A stretch of DNA of 39,978 nucleotides from Planctomycetota bacterium (GCA_021847065.1 JAJZVR010000003.1:1-39978), one strand, 5' to 3'; counted from the stretch's first letter, positions 16,015-26,746 are shown. Translations and numbers: made by a program. The notes: generated by a model not told the origin, from the sequence alone.

Positions 16015-16962
16015 GTGACGGATAAGAATTTTGCGGATCGCCTGACAAATGCCATCCGTGAGAAAAAAACGCCGCTTATCGTCGGACTGGATCCGGTTTA
16101 TGAAAATCTGCCTCCCGCGATCATCAATCGGCCGGGCTTTAGTGATGGCAGTTCCTGTACGGCATGTGTGGATGCCATTTCGGAATTTGGGCGAAAAATT
16201 ATTCGCACCGTGGCGCCACATGTCCCGGCGGTAAAAATCAACATTGCCTATTTTGAACGTTATCTCTGGGACGGCGTTGAGGCGTACTACAACCTCGTGC
16301 AGGAGGCCCATGGTCACGGACTGCTGGTCATAGGCGATGTCAAACGCGGAGATATTGGCCATACTTCCACGCAGTATGCGTTGGGGAACCTGGGCGATTG
16401 TAAGTGGCAGGATACGGTCACCACGATCGGTCCGGATGCCATTACGATAAATGCTTATTTTGGTATTGATGGCATCGCACCATTTATGGATGTTGCCAAG
16501 GTACAGGGTAAAGGGGCCTTCGCTCTGTTGCGTACCAGTAACGCCAGTGCGGGACAAATTCAGGAAATTCCCACCGCGGATGGTCGTCCGGTATATTTGC
16601 ATGTTGCGGAATTAATTGAAAACTGGGGCAGCGCATCACGCGGCCAATGCGGATTCAACAGCCTCGGCGCCGTGGTAGGGGCTACCAGTGGTGCGGCCAT
16701 CGCGCAAATTCGTCAGGCCATGCCGCACACACTATTTCTTATTCCCGGAATTGGTGCGCAGGGCGGCAGCCTTGCCGATTGTGCGCACGCATTTAATTCG
16801 GATGGCCTTGGCGCTGTGATTTCCGCCAGCCGATCGATTATTTTCGCCCATCGTGAAAGCCGCTATGCGGAAATTCCCACCGCGCAATGGACGGCTGCGG
16901 TTCAACAGGCGGTCTTGGAAACCAAGGCTCAGATTGCTCAGGAAATTCGCGCTTTTCAATAA
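16015..16962 (+). CDS. pyrF: Orotidine 5'-phosphate decarboxylase (type 2)
   Basis: LIVGLDPVYENLP, VKINIAYFERY, GDVKRGDIGHTSTQYA, LFLIPGIGAQGG. GTG start at 16015 fits the upstream GGAAAGGA and avoids overlap with tatC. Confidence 0.92.
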   Translation: MTDKNFADRLTNAIREKKTPLIVGLDPVYENLPPAIINRPGFSDGSSCTACVDAISEFGRKIIRTVAPHVPAVKINIAYFERYLWDGVEAYYNLVQEAHGHGLLVIGDVKRGDIGHTSTQYALGNLGDCKWQDTVTTIGPDAITINAYFGIDGIAPFMDVAKVQGKGAFALLRTSNASAGQIQEIPTADGRPVYLHVAELIENWGSASRGQCGFNSLGAVVGATSGAAIAQIRQAMPHTLFLIPGIGAQGGSLADCAHAFNSDGLGAVISASRSIIFAHRESRYAEIPTAQWTAAVQQAVLETKAQIAQEIRAFQ

Positions 16963-16995
16963 AATCGATGTTCGTGGCACGGATGGGTTTTTGGC

Positions 16996-18366
16996 ATGGC
17001 AGCACAACAGTTAGGCAATAATTTTCGTGGCAAACGCGTCGTCGTCATGGGGCTGGGACGCTTTGGCGGTGGTGTCGGTGTCGCCCGGTGGTTGACCCAG
17101 CAAGGGGCTGGCGTAACGGTTACCGATCAGGAACGGCTGGAAAAGCTGGAATCCAGCATCGCACAACTCGCGGATTTCCCGATAACTTTTCAGCTTGGCG
17201 GACATGATCCCAATATTCTGAATTCCTGTGATTTGCTGGTAGTTAATCCGGCGGTTGATAAATCTCGATCCGAATTTTTTCAGGCGGCACTTCATAAACA
17301 CATTGCCATCACCACCGAGATCAATATTTTCCTGGAACATTGCCGGGCAAAAATTATCGGCGTTACCGGCAGCGTGGGCAAATCCACCACCACCGCGATG
17401 ATCCATCTGGCTATCACGGCGGCATTAAAAAACAGTCTCAGCCGTCAAACCTGCTGGCTGGGGGGGAACATCGGCCATTCACTTCTGGGAGACCTCGCAG
17501 AAATCAATTCCGATGATTTTGTGGTCTTGGAGCTTTCCAGCTTTATGCTTGAAGACCTGCCATGGATACGCTTTTCACCGCATATTGCCGTTGTGACAAA
17601 TCTGGCAGGCAATCATCTGGATCGGCATGGAACATTGGAAAATTATGCCGCCGCCAAGCAGAATATTTTGCGATTTCAACACGCGGATGATTTGGCTATT
17701 CTCAATGGTGATGATCCAACCGTGCGCATGTGGGCCACGCTCACCTCCGGTCGGGCCATGGAATATCGCCTAGAAAATCAGGAAGAAATAAAGCTTGCCG
17801 TGCCGGGGCTGCACAATCAGTCCAACGCCCGGGCCGCGCTTGCTGTGCTGCAGGCCGTTGGCTTGGCAGCACAGACACCGGCGGCACTGGCGGCGCTGGC
17901 AGAATTTCCGGGCCTGCCGCATCGCCTGGAGTTGGTGCATACAAGTGCCGCCGGCGCGCAATGGTTTAATGATTCCAAAGCCACCACGCCGGAGGCGGCG
18001 ATTACCGCTTTGGCGGCCCTGGAGAAAAATACCTTTATCTGCATTGTTGGCGGGTATGACAAACATGCGGATATGGCGGAATTATGCCGACAATTAGCAC
18101 ACCGCGCTGGAGCGGTTCTGGGCATTGGCGCTACCGGTCCGGCACTGGTTGCCGGATCTATTGCCGCAGGCGCGTCGCGAGATTATGCCATGTATGTAGA
18201 AACGCTCGAAAGCGCTGTGACCTGTGCTAAAAATTGGATCGGACATCGAACCTCCGGCGCAAAAAAGTTAAACGCGGTGCTCTTGTCACCGGGATGTGCG
18301 TCTTATGATCAGTTTGCCAATTATGAACAGAGAGGCGAAATCTTCGCCACTTTGGCCCGGCAATAG
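16996..18366 (+). CDS. murD: UDP-N-acetylmuramoylalanine--D-glutamate ligase
   Basis: GVTGSVGKSTTTAMI, ELSSFMLED, NLAGNHLDRHGTLENYAAAKQNI, PHRLELVHTSAGAQWFNDSKATTPEAAITAL-type Mur ligase motifs. Confidence 0.95.
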   Translation: MAAQQLGNNFRGKRVVVMGLGRFGGGVGVARWLTQQGAGVTVTDQERLEKLESSIAQLADFPITFQLGGHDPNILNSCDLLVVNPAVDKSRSEFFQAALHKHIAITTEINIFLEHCRAKIIGVTGSVGKSTTTAMIHLAITAALKNSLSRQTCWLGGNIGHSLLGDLAEINSDDFVVLELSSFMLEDLPWIRFSPHIAVVTNLAGNHLDRHGTLENYAAAKQNILRFQHADDLAILNGDDPTVRMWATLTSGRAMEYRLENQEEIKLAVPGLHNQSNARAALAVLQAVGLAAQTPAALAALAEFPGLPHRLELVHTSAAGAQWFNDSKATTPEAAITALAALEKNTFICIVGGYDKHADMAELCRQLAHRAGAVLGIGATGPALVAGSIAAGASRDYAMYVETLESAVTCAKNWIGHRTSGAKKLNAVLLSPGCASYDQFANYEQRGEIFATLARQ

Positions 18367-18473
18367 CGGAGCCAAGGCGAATATTCCAACGGTGATACCT
18401 GCTTACGCACCGAGTTCGGGCACGGGGGGGCATTTTGGCCTTATCACAATCCGATGGATACGGGGACAGGATC

Positions 18474-21400
18474 CTACGGCAAATTCGCCGTTCCAGTAGG
18501 TTGAATCAGCTTGACGCTTCCTCTGGTTTTGGACAGATTCCAGATAATGTGTCGCGCTTGGCCATGAACGCTTCCGCTGGCATCGGAGATAATGGCATTT
18601 TGCCCATTGAGGCCATACGCCTGTGCTATTTCGGTGGCGGCATCAAATTTTAACATGCCGGCGGCCAGATTCAGTCCGCTGACCTGAAGTACCGCATTAT
18701 TCGCCGTTACACTTTGCAGTCGCGTTGGGCCGCCCATGCCCAAGTCCACGCCATTCTTGGCCGCTGGGCCGGTATGATTTAATTTGGCCAGAAGTTCATC
18801 CGCATCCAGCAACACCATGCCGGAATTGGGATTCTTAGTATTACTGCCGCCTGCCGCTTTGGGAGTTGGCAACGGTTTAACGGGGCGGAATCTCAGGTGA
18901 ACCTTTCCGCGCAGATTTACCAGCCCGGTTTTGGCGTTATACGTCAGTGCGTGCGCCCATGAAAATCCGCTTTGACCGCGTTGCTGCGCGGTGTTGGCCG
19001 TTGTGGCGGGGCGGTAGTCTTCCAGGACCATTTCCCCGGCGGTGGGAATTTTCAGCAAGCCTTCAACCGCATTGTAAATGAGTTTCGGACAATTTAGGCG
19101 CATACGGGTAAGCAGCGTTCCGGCTTTGCTGTAGCTGGCATCACGGGCCACAACCGTATTTCGGCCCAGGGGACCCGAAGCAATGAGCTGCGCCAGTTTC
19201 ATGGCATTGTGATCGGTCTTACGCCGTTGAAAGTGAATGAGCATCGATGGGGCCGTTAAGCTGCTGTGCTGTTCGGGCCGCCCCACAAGCGCGGCAATCA
19301 CATGCCCTGCAAGCGTGGCCTGCCTGGTCTTGGCCGAATATTGCATCTGCTTGAGCCATGATACCTCCACACGCGGTTGAGCCGCTTTGGACGATTCCGG
19401 CATGCTCAATTTGCCGGCACCGGGAACCGTTACCTGCTCAAGCTTGCGTTGTAATTTGATCGTGCGGCCCTTGAGCCAATCGGCTCCTTGATAAATAGCC
19501 GATTCAATGGTGCCTGCGGTATTCGACTGCAGCGTTGCTGTGCCTGCTGTGCGATCCCCGGATAGTTCATACGCGGTAGCCTTGATGGGGCGGCCAATAT
19601 GATAAATATGAACAATGGTGTTATTCCATATCTTGAACCGGCCCACCGTATAGCGTCCGCCCGGATTGTCCGCGGTGGAGCGTGGACTTGCGGCGTGAAT
19701 GCCACTGCGGCTTATCAACGCTGCGCGAAGCATGCCTCCGGTAATGGAGAACTGTTCCGGAATGTCGCCGTGCTTGGAGGCCTTCTGGTAGAAGGTCAGT
19801 GCGATATGATCGTTGGCCTGTAATTCAGCCGGAACAGGGCTGCTTTGCGCATTGGCCTGCCGAGTCAGGAGAACCAGATGTCGGCATGACATTTGGTTCG
19901 TATCTCCGGATGGTAAGCCCGGATTGGCCGATGAAATCGCAACGTTTCCGTCAGCGGAAAAAAAGCGTAATGCACTGCCCGAATGGTTGCCGGAAATTTG
20001 GATAAATCGGGCGGTAAATTTCTGAGCGTGCAGTGAAGTCTGGGTATTGGCCAGCGCCGCGCCACCGGTCAAAATAATATCTTTAACCGCCAATTTACCT
20101 TGTCCAATCGCTGGTGCGGTGGAAGTGGAATGATTCTGCGACGGTGAAAGCTGCACCGCAAGTTGTTTTAACCACGAGCCATGCCACGGATTTTTGCCGC
20201 CCGCCGCACCGGTCATTTTAAACGACCCCGGCCCAGTTAGTGCGGCATCGTGCATGATATTATTGTAGACCAGTGATTCACAGGTAATTGTTCCCATGGC
20301 CTTATCCCAGAGTTGCACCGGGTCTTTTACTGCTGCCAGCATGGTGACGTTCTGTCGCGCCGAATCGTATGTAACCTTCGCCGCAAAGCCTGTGCGTGTG
20401 GGGCCGTCATGCATGATCACCGGCTTTCCCGGTTCGCCGGTGGCCTGAAGGAATACGTCCCGGCTTCCGGCCAGAACGACCGGTGAATGGCGTGTGGGGC
20501 GCAACACCAACGGCCCGGTCCAGTGTATCACCAATGGCGGGTTTTTCGTTTTATCAGCCGCAACGTGCGATGGATTGGCGCCTGCCGCTGACGGTGCCTT
20601 ATTTGCGCTGGTTGGTTCCGCTGTAGCCGCGCTGGTATTACCAACTTCTGCCGGAGCTTTTGCCGCCGTCTGAAAATAGAGCCGTAACCGATTGGCCAGC
20701 ATCGTTTGTGCGCCCAGTGCCACATGAACATGGCGACCAAAGCTTAGCGCGTAAGTCGTCAGCACCGGTCTGACGACCTTGGCCGCTGCTGTGCTCGTTG
20801 CCCCGGCCTTACTGGGTGCGGGCGCATTGGCAGCCGGGCGCGTTGGAGAGCCGGTGGCCGTCGCTGCTGAAGAATTATGGAATAATCCACTGACTACCAG
20901 CCGTCGGCCATGGGTAACCTGTAAATCCTCAAGCGTTTTATTGGCGGTATTGATTTCCACGGTTAAATCTGAGCCGTCAAATTGCAGTTGATCGCCGCGG
21001 ACGCGCACCGTGCCGCGACTGGTCAGCAGGCCCTGCTGATAATCAAAATGCAGTGGCCTGCCCAGCGTCATTTGTATCTGCCCCGGTTGGCGGGTCAGCA
21101 GGCCGCGCTTAAAGGATTCCAGCGGGCCGGCGGTAATGGTCACATGCCCCGTCAACGTTCCCTTGCGCAAATACGGATTGCCAAAGCTGTCGAACTGCCC
21201 GGATACACCCCCGCCTCCGCCGGTAGCGCCTATGAGCACATCGCCGGTATCGCTGTCGACAAGAATCGACTGCCCCTTGGCGGTATAAAATTGCAATTCT
21301 GGTTTGATAAGTTGATATTCTCCGCCCCCGACCGGCTTAGCGAGATTCGCCCGCATAACATATTGCAGTACACCTTGCGCGTTGCGATTTTCAACGGAAA

Positions 21401-21563
21401 TATGGGTCGCACCGGTGCCCTGTACAATGTTCAGCGGCTTGTTGGCGCGATCGGTTGCGCCCGCGCCCGATGGAAAGAATTGCCCCTTCAACCAAAGAAA
21501 CAGCCCCAGCGCCACAACCAGGCCGCTAATATAAATCAGAAATTTGCGTTGCACTGAACTCAA
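18474..21563 (-). CDS. Large LptC/OstA-like lipopolysaccharide-export protein
   Basis: 1029 aa; N-terminal TM anchor (RKFLIYISGLVVALGLFLWLKGQFF), LptC-like start, repeated OstA-like beta segments, divergent middle; next to kdsC and kdsD. Confidence 0.65.
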   Translation of the reverse strand: MSSVQRKFLIYISGLVVALGLFLWLKGQFFPSGAGATDRANKPLNIVQGTGATHISVENRNAQGVLQYVMRANLAKPVGGGEYQLIKPELQFYTAKGQSILVDSDTGDVLIGATGGGGGVSGQFDSFGNPYLRKGTLTGHVTITAGPLESFKRGLLTRQPGQIQMTLGRPLHFDYQQGLLTSRGTVRVRGDQLQFDGSDLTVEINTANKTLEDLQVTHGRRLVVSGLFHNSSAATATGSPTRPAANAPAPSKAGATSTAAAKVVRPVLTTYALSFGRHVHVALGAQTMLANRLRLYFQTAAKAPAEVGNTSAATAEPTSANKAPSAAGANPSHVAADKTKNPPLVIHWTGPLVLRPTRHSPVVLAGSRDVFLQATGEPGKPVIMHDGPTRTGFAAKVTYDSARQNVTMLAAVKDPVQLWDKAMGTITCESLVYNNIMHDAALTGPGSFKMTGAAGGKNPWHGSWLKQLAVQLSPSQNHSTSTAPAIGQGKLAVKDIILTGGAALANTQTSLHAQKFTARFIQISGNHSGSALRFFSADGNVAISSANPGLPSGDTNQMSCRHLVLLTRQANAQSSPVPAELQANDHIALTFYQKASKHGDIPEQFSITGGMLRAALISRSGIHAASPRSTADNPGGRYTVGRFKIWNNTIVHIYHIGRPIKATAYELSGDRTAGTATLQSNTAGTIESAIYQGADWLKGRTIKLQRKLEQVTVPGAGKLSMPESSKAAQPRVEVSWLKQMQYSAKTRQATLAGHVIAALVGRPEQHSSLTAPSMLIHFQRRKTDHNAMKLAQLIASGPLGRNTVVARDASYSKAGTLLTRMRLNCPKLIYNAVEGLLKIPTAGEMVLEDYRPATTANTAQQRGQSGFSWAHALTYNAKTGLVNLRGKVHLRFRPVKPLPTPKAAGGSNTKNPNSGMVLLDADELLAKLNHTGPAAKNGVDLGMGGPTRLQSVTANNAVLQVSGLNLAAGMLKFDAATEIAQAYGLNGQNAIISDASGSVHGQARHIIWNLSKTRGSVKLIQPTGTANLP

Positions 21564-21619
21564 AAAGAAAAACTCCCAATGTTCTGCTAACTGCTAACTC
21601 CTGGATTCCAAGTACCCCC

Positions 21620-22156
21620 TCACTGATACCGTGCCAGCACCTGATCCCATACATTCATTCCCCGGCACATCCATTCCACCGCATCGCGCACGGCTCCATA
21701 TCCTCCCGGAAATTTCGTTACATACCGCGCCGCTGCACGAACTTCTTCTGCCGCATCAGCCACCGCTATCGGGCAGCCGCATTTGCGCATCACCGGCAAG
21801 TCCGGCAGATCATCGCCAATGTATGCGGTCTGGGCGTCGGTGTAACCAAGTTGTTGCAGAAGATCATTATAAATATCGAGTTTGTTGCTCACATTCTGAT
21901 ATACATACTGTATGCCGAGTTCTTCGGCGCGATGTTGTACAACCATGCTTTCCTTACCGGTAATCAACGCAACATGCCGATTGAGTTTGCGCCAGCAGAC
22001 AATGCCTGTGCCGTCGCGCACATGAAACCGTTTAATCTGCTGCCCACTGTCATCGCGGATAATCCCGCCATCCGTTAATACGCCATCAACATCCATAATC
22101 AAGAGTTGAATTTCCGGCGTAAAGCCGCGCGCTGCTGATTTTTCCAAGTCGTTCAT
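21620..22156 (-). CDS. kdsC: KdsC-like 3-deoxy-D-manno-octulosonate 8-phosphate phosphatase (HAD)
   Basis: IQLLIMDVDGVLTDGGI, FHVRDGTGI, ITGKES, YIGDDLPDLPVM, AARYVTKFPGGYGAVRD. Confidence 0.93.
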   Translation of the reverse strand: MNDLEKSAARGFTPEIQLLIMDVDGVLTDGGIIRDDSGQQIKRFHVRDGTGIVCWRKLNRHVALITGKESMVVQHRAEELGIQYVYQNVSNKLDIYNDLLQQLGYTDAQTAYIGDDLPDLPVMRKCGCPIAVADAAEEVRAAARYVTKFPGGYGAVRDAVEWMCRGMNVWDQVLARYQ

Positions 22157-22203
22157 CTGTCATACACTCCTTTGATTGAGGGGGCTTTTATTTCGCCCTC
22201 CGC

Positions 22204-23238
22204 CTATTCCACGATTCGCAGGCTTACGACATCCTGCACATCTATTAAACCCACCGGCTGGTTTTTGGAATCCACCACCGGCAACTCATCAATACGATGC
22301 TTATTCATTAAAGCCAGCGCCTCACTGGCCAGAGCATCGGCATCCACACACTTCGGATTCGCCGTCATTACCTCCGCCATCGGCATGTCCAGTACATTGG
22401 CCGATTGCCGCAAGCGCCGCCGCAGGTCCCCATCCGTAAATATACCCGCCAGGAGCCCCTGTGTATTAATCACAATCATGGCCCCGGCCCGCCGGCCCGG
22501 CAATTCTTCCATTGCCATGGCCTGCCGCAGCGTCATAACTTCGCTGACGACAGAGAGATTTTCTCCAATTTTAAAGCTCATAACTTCCCGCACCCGTAAG
22601 AGTTTTCGCCCCAGCGAACCAGCCGGATGAAAGGCCGCAAAATCTTCCGCGGAAAAATGTCGCAGGCTCATGACGCCCAATACCAGCGCGTCGCCCAGAG
22701 CATTCATGCAGGTTATGCTGGTCGTGGGAGCCAGCCGTAATGGGCAGGCCTCTTCTATGACGCCCAGCGCAATGCAGATATCCGAGAGCTTGCCCAGCGT
22801 GCTGTCACATCGACTGGTGATGGCAATTGTCGGCACACCCAGGCGCTTCAAGTGATCCATTAATCGTGTAAGCTCATCGGTTTCTCCGCCATAGGAGAGC
22901 AGAAGTGCCACATCCGTTCGCCGCACGCGCCCCAAGTCGCCATGCAACGCTTCCACCGGATGCAAGAAATGCGAGGGTGTGCCGGTGCTGGCAAAGCTCG
23001 CACTGATACGCTGCCCGGCCAGGCCCGACTTGCCCACTCCGCTGACCACCACTGTTCCCGGCGAGTTGGTTTCGGTGCAGCGATAAATCCGTTCAATCGC
23101 GGCCGGCAGTGCAGCATCGAGTCGTTGCGCAACCTGCATAAGCGTGGCGGCTTCTGAGCGCACAACACTTTGCGCATCGGTCAGAAGCTGTCGCGAAGAG
23201 ATAGGATGTACCGGCACATGGGCCGAAGGCGTCTGCAT
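22204..23238 (-). CDS. kdsD: Arabinose-5-phosphate isomerase, KdsD/KpsF family (SIS + 2 CBS)
   Basis: VVSGVGKSGLAGQRISASFASTGTPSHFLHPVEALHGDLG, LSYGGETDEL, FHPAGSLGRKLLRVREVM, FTDGDLRRRL. Confidence 0.95.
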   Translation of the reverse strand: MQTPSAHVPVHPISSRQLLTDAQSVVRSEAATLMQVAQRLDAALPAAIERIYRCTETNSPGTVVVSGVGKSGLAGQRISASFASTGTPSHFLHPVEALHGDLGRVRRTDVALLLSYGGETDELTRLMDHLKRLGVPTIAITSRCDSTLGKLSDICIALGVIEEACPLRLAPTTSITCMNALGDALVLGVMSLRHFSAEDFAAFHPAGSLGRKLLRVREVMSFKIGENLSVVSEVMTLRQAMAMEELPGRRAGAMIVINTQGLLAGIFTDGDLRRRLRQSANVLDMPMAEVMTANPKCVDADALASEALALMNKHRIDELPVVDSKNQPVGLIDVQDVVSLRIVE

Positions 23239-23699
23239 AACGTTTTACGATATACGATTCCCTGTATCGCTGCCAGCGCTGCGGGGGGAATCGTTGCAGC
23301 TTGAGGGGGGGCGGCTATGGTGTGCCAATCATGGTGGAAGCGGTGTCTCGCCGCTTTTTACGCGATGGAATCCAACGTCTGCGGCGGCATTTATCTGACT
23401 GTGAGCCGGGAATAAATGGCTGGGCGGAGGATAAATATCCGTGGATTTTACAGATGACCCGGATGGAGATTACCACGGGTGTTCACGGCCATCTCGATTG
23501 GGTACATGCCACAGAAACCCAACTCCCTGTATTTGTAAATAATTCGATCATTGTTTGGTTTCGGCGTGACAGGGCACTGGAGACATATTGTCTCCCAACT
23601 CCTGTTCCATTTTTTCGTGTGTGGCGTTTCGCATGGACATCTGCCTAATGTTGCCGTAGCATTTCTGCAAAGGCTCCTGGCCTTAAATTGGAGAAATGA

Positions 23700-24842
23700 A
23701 TGTCGGTTATGAACACTACAAAAACCTCCGCCGGAAATGCTTCTTCGATTCCCATGTTCGAAATTTTAACGCAGTATCAAAGTCTGCGTGCTGAAATTGA
23801 AACCGCCATTCGCGGCGTGCTGGAGTCAACCGAATATATCGGTGGCAAGGCGTTGAAGGAATTTGAGCATAATCTGGGCTTACAATTTAACGGGCGCGCG
23901 GTGGCGGTTTCCAGCGGTACGGATGCGATATTGGCATCGCTGATGGCTTTGAACATTGGACGGGGCGATAAGGTTATCACTACTCCGTTTACTTTTTTTG
24001 CCACCGCGGGGTGTGTCAGTCGGGCCGGAGCGAGGCCCGTATTTGTGGATATTGATCCAACGACATTTCTCATGCGAACCGATACCATTTCCGCGGTGGC
24101 CGATTCGCAATGCAAGGCGGTTATTCCTGTTCATCTGTTCGGTCAAATGTGTGAGATGGATGGGTTGGCAGAATTATGCGGTAAGCACAATTTAATGATT
24201 GTGGAAGATGCGGCGCAGTGTATCGGTGCCAAAGACAGTCGGGGCAGAGTGCCCGGGGAGCTGGGACGCACCGCCTGCCTTTCTTTTTATCCCACCAAAA
24301 ATCTTGGAGCCGCTGGCGATGCCGGCGCGGTGATCGCCCGCGATCCAGCTCTGGCGAGTCGTCTGGAACAAACCAGACAACATGGGGAAACCAGCCGTTA
24401 CCATCATGCGTTTGTCGGCGGGAATTTTAGGCTTGACGGCATTCAGTGCGCGGTGCTGAACGTAAAATTAAAATATCTTGATAAGTGGAATAATCGCCGT
24501 CGTCAGATCGCCGCGTATTATTCATCACGATTTAAAAATACCGATGTCATAGCGCCCGTGGAGATACCCGGTACGCATCATGTGTATCACCAATATGTTG
24601 TCCGGGTTCCGCGTCGGGATGCAGCCAAAGAGTATCTGCAAAAGCACGGTATCGGATCGGCCATTTATTACCCCCGGCCCCTGCATCTGCAGGAATGCTT
24701 TCAAGATTTGGGTTATAAGGAAGGGGCCTTCCCGGTTGCCGAACAAGCCTGCCGTGAAGTATTGGCGCTGCCGGTATTCCCGGAACTCACCGACGCACAA
24801 ATTCAGCACGTCGCCGACACGCTGCTGGCGTTTTACCAATAA
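23700..24842 (+). CDS. DegT/DnrJ/EryC1/StrS-family aminotransferase
   Basis: GRAVAVSSGTDAILASLMALNIGRGDKVITTPFTFFATAG, VIPVHLFGQMCEMD, VEDAAQCIGA, CLSFYPTKNLGAAGDAGAV, GGNFRLDGIQCAVL. Confidence 0.95.
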   Translation: MSVMNTTKTSAGNASSIPMFEILTQYQSLRAEIETAIRGVLESTEYIGGKALKEFEHNLGLQFNGRAVAVSSGTDAILASLMALNIGRGDKVITTPFTFFATAGCVSRAGARPVFVDIDPTTFLMRTDTISAVADSQCKAVIPVHLFGQMCEMDGLAELCGKHNLMIVEDAAQCIGAKDSRGRVPGELGRTACLSFYPTKNLGAAGDAGAVIARDPALASRLEQTRQHGETSRYHHAFVGGNFRLDGIQCAVLNVKLKYLDKWNNRRRQIAAYYSSRFKNTDVIAPVEIPGTHHVYHQYVVRVPRRDAAKEYLQKHGIGSAIYYPRPLHLQECFQDLGYKEGAFPVAEQACREVLALPVFPELTDAQIQHVADTLLAFYQ

Positions 24843-24912
24843 CTTGCCACAGGTCCTGTTAAGAGAATCCGGGCGTTTTTTTTCCATCCCCACTGCGATT
24901 GGTGGTCACGGG

Positions 24913-26151
24913 ATGGCATTCTCCTTCTATGCCACAATCCGTCGATTTCTTCGCACGCTGCGAAGAAATCGACGGATTGTGGCGCAGGTCCAAAGTACCT
25001 GCCGTTCGCCAGGTGTGTATTTGATGATTGAGGACACCACGGCGGCGAGTTTTCCGATGCGTGAGGCGGCGGTGGGTTTGGGGCCGGTGGGAGAATACTA
25101 CACCCGTGGCTTCTGGCTACACAGCACGCTGGCGGTTCGCTGGCAGGGCCATCCGGAGGACCCCTACGAGGATCAGTCGCAGTTGATTGGGCTGGCGGGC
25201 CAAAGCGTGTGGGTACGCGACATTACAAAATCACGGCGTAAGGAAAAGAAAGCGGATCGCTTACGTCGTCAAGACAGAGAATCTGCCCGATGGGGGAAAA
25301 CGTTGGTGGCCAGTGGAGGTCCGGGCATTGGCGGAGCGCAATGGATTTATGTGGCGGACCGGGAGAGTGACATCTATGAAGTCTTCGCACGTTGTGGCCA
25401 AAGCGGATGCAATTTTGTGGTGCGTTCGGCGCATGACCGCGTCTTGGCCAAGATGGATCAACAATACCTCCACGACGCCTTGGCGGCGGCGGTGCCGCTG
25501 GGACGCCGCAGTATTGATTTGCCCGCCGGCAAGGGGCGGGCCGCGCGTTGTGCGACATTGGAGATTCGCGCCATGCGCGTACAACTGCGTGCTCCCCGTC
25601 GTCCCGGAACGCCTCTGGTCGATCAGGAGATCAATGTCGTGGAGGTTCGCGAAATCGAGGCCCCGGCGGATGCCGATCCCGTGCATTGGATTCTACTGAC
25701 GGATTTACCGACTGACACACTGCCGGAGCTATGGAAGGTGGTGGCAATCTATCGCCGCCGCTGGCTTATTGAAGAGTTTCACAAGGCCCTGAAGAGCGGG
25801 GTAGGGCTGGAGAAAAGCCAACTCGCGGAAGCTCGCAAGCTCATGGCGCTGGCGGGAATCCTATCGATCGTGGCGTGCTTTCTGGTGGGACTCAAGCTCC
25901 ACGCTCGATCCGATGACGCACTGCCATTGGACGAAACTCAAGTGGATCACGCAACACGCGTGATTCTGGAGAAAAAGGTTGGCAGGCCCAAGGAAGGGTG
26001 GACTTATCAAACCATTCTCGTGGCCATCGCCAGACTCGGTGGACACATTGGCCGCCGTAGCGACGGCCCCCCGGGCTGGCAGACCATCTGGCGCGGTTGG
26101 CAGCGACTGCTGCTACTAGTCGAGGGATTCCGCCTCGCCTCCGACGGATGA
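24913..26151 (+). mobile_element. IS4-family (Tn5-like) transposase, apparently N-terminally truncated
   Basis: YLMIEDTTAASF (first D), IYVADRESDIYE (second D), YRRRWLIEEFHKALKSG (YREK-type E). The DNA-binding N-terminus expected for this family is missing. Confidence 0.85.
24931..24983. repeat. Perfect 25-bp inverted repeat with 3-nt loop
   Basis: gccacaatccgtcgatttcttcgca-cgc-tgcgaagaaatcgacggattgtggc; arms 24931-24955 and 24959-24983 are exact reverse complements. Confidence 0.95.
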
Positions 26152-26197
26152 AAAATGTGGGTAATGTTAAGCCTTCTATGGCAGGCGCATAATAAGA

Positions 26198-26452
26198 CTA
26201 CCGATATACCGCAAATTCTCGAACCGATGGGGTTATGTTCCCGGTTGTTGCCATAATCAGCAGGCGAACGTGGCGCGTTCGGATGTGGTGGAAATGCACT
26301 GCCGTATTATCCTGCCCCTTCATGTTCCCACTGAAAGCCGTTCGCCATTTTCCGTCATGGCGGTACTGTATTTTGAATTGTTCGATTCGCCCGGCAAATT
26401 GTTGAAGGACAACACGGCCAGGGGATTCTGCCGGCCGCCCCGCTGAATCCAC
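26198..26452 (-). pseudogene. C-terminal remnant of a glycosidase-type protein with F5/8 (discoidin-like) domain
   Basis: RIEQFKIQYRHDGKWRTAFSGNMKGQDNTAVHFHHIRTRHVRLLIMATTGNITPSVREFAVYR* reads as the end of a discoidin-like module; the catalytic domain is absent and the 5' side abuts a transposase remnant. Confidence 0.55.
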
Positions 26453-26746
26453 CGTCGCTGTTAGTCATCGGAATGGATGGCGGGCGTGTGCAGGGGCGAC
26501 AGAAAGACGAAAAAAGCCAGAGCCGGTGGCGCGAAGACAAGGTGGCCAGTTTCACCAGTTATCTACCGGGAGATGGGGGTGACAGACCACTACGTTCAAT
26601 AAGCGCGTCAAGGGAACCGACCAGTTCTGGAACATCCCGGGCGTGGAATGTATATTGGCCTTGCGTGCCATGTGGATGAGCCGAGACCAACGGTGGGAAC
26701 GCTACTGGGCAAACCGTCCCTCACAGGGCACCCGAAGGGCCGCATA
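26450..26746 (+). pseudogene. Degenerate transposase remnant (possibly ISKra4-like) with internal deletion
   Basis: LLVIGMDGGRVQGRQKDEKSQSRWREDKVASFTSYLPGDGG in one frame, then a frame change to FNKRVKGTDQFWNIPGVECILALRAMWMSRDQRWERYWANRPSQGTRRAA*. Confidence 0.6.

Noticed and set aside
23301-23648. 115-aa plus-strand ORF between kdsD and the aminotransferase
   Set aside because: No recognisable motif or RBS; composition looks non-coding.
24931-24983. Palindrome as an intrinsic terminator for the DegT gene
   Set aside because: No T-tract on either strand after the stem.
24580-26151. 523-aa ORF as the transposase
   Set aside because: Its first 110 codons are out-of-frame sequence of the DegT gene; transposase similarity starts after about 24960.
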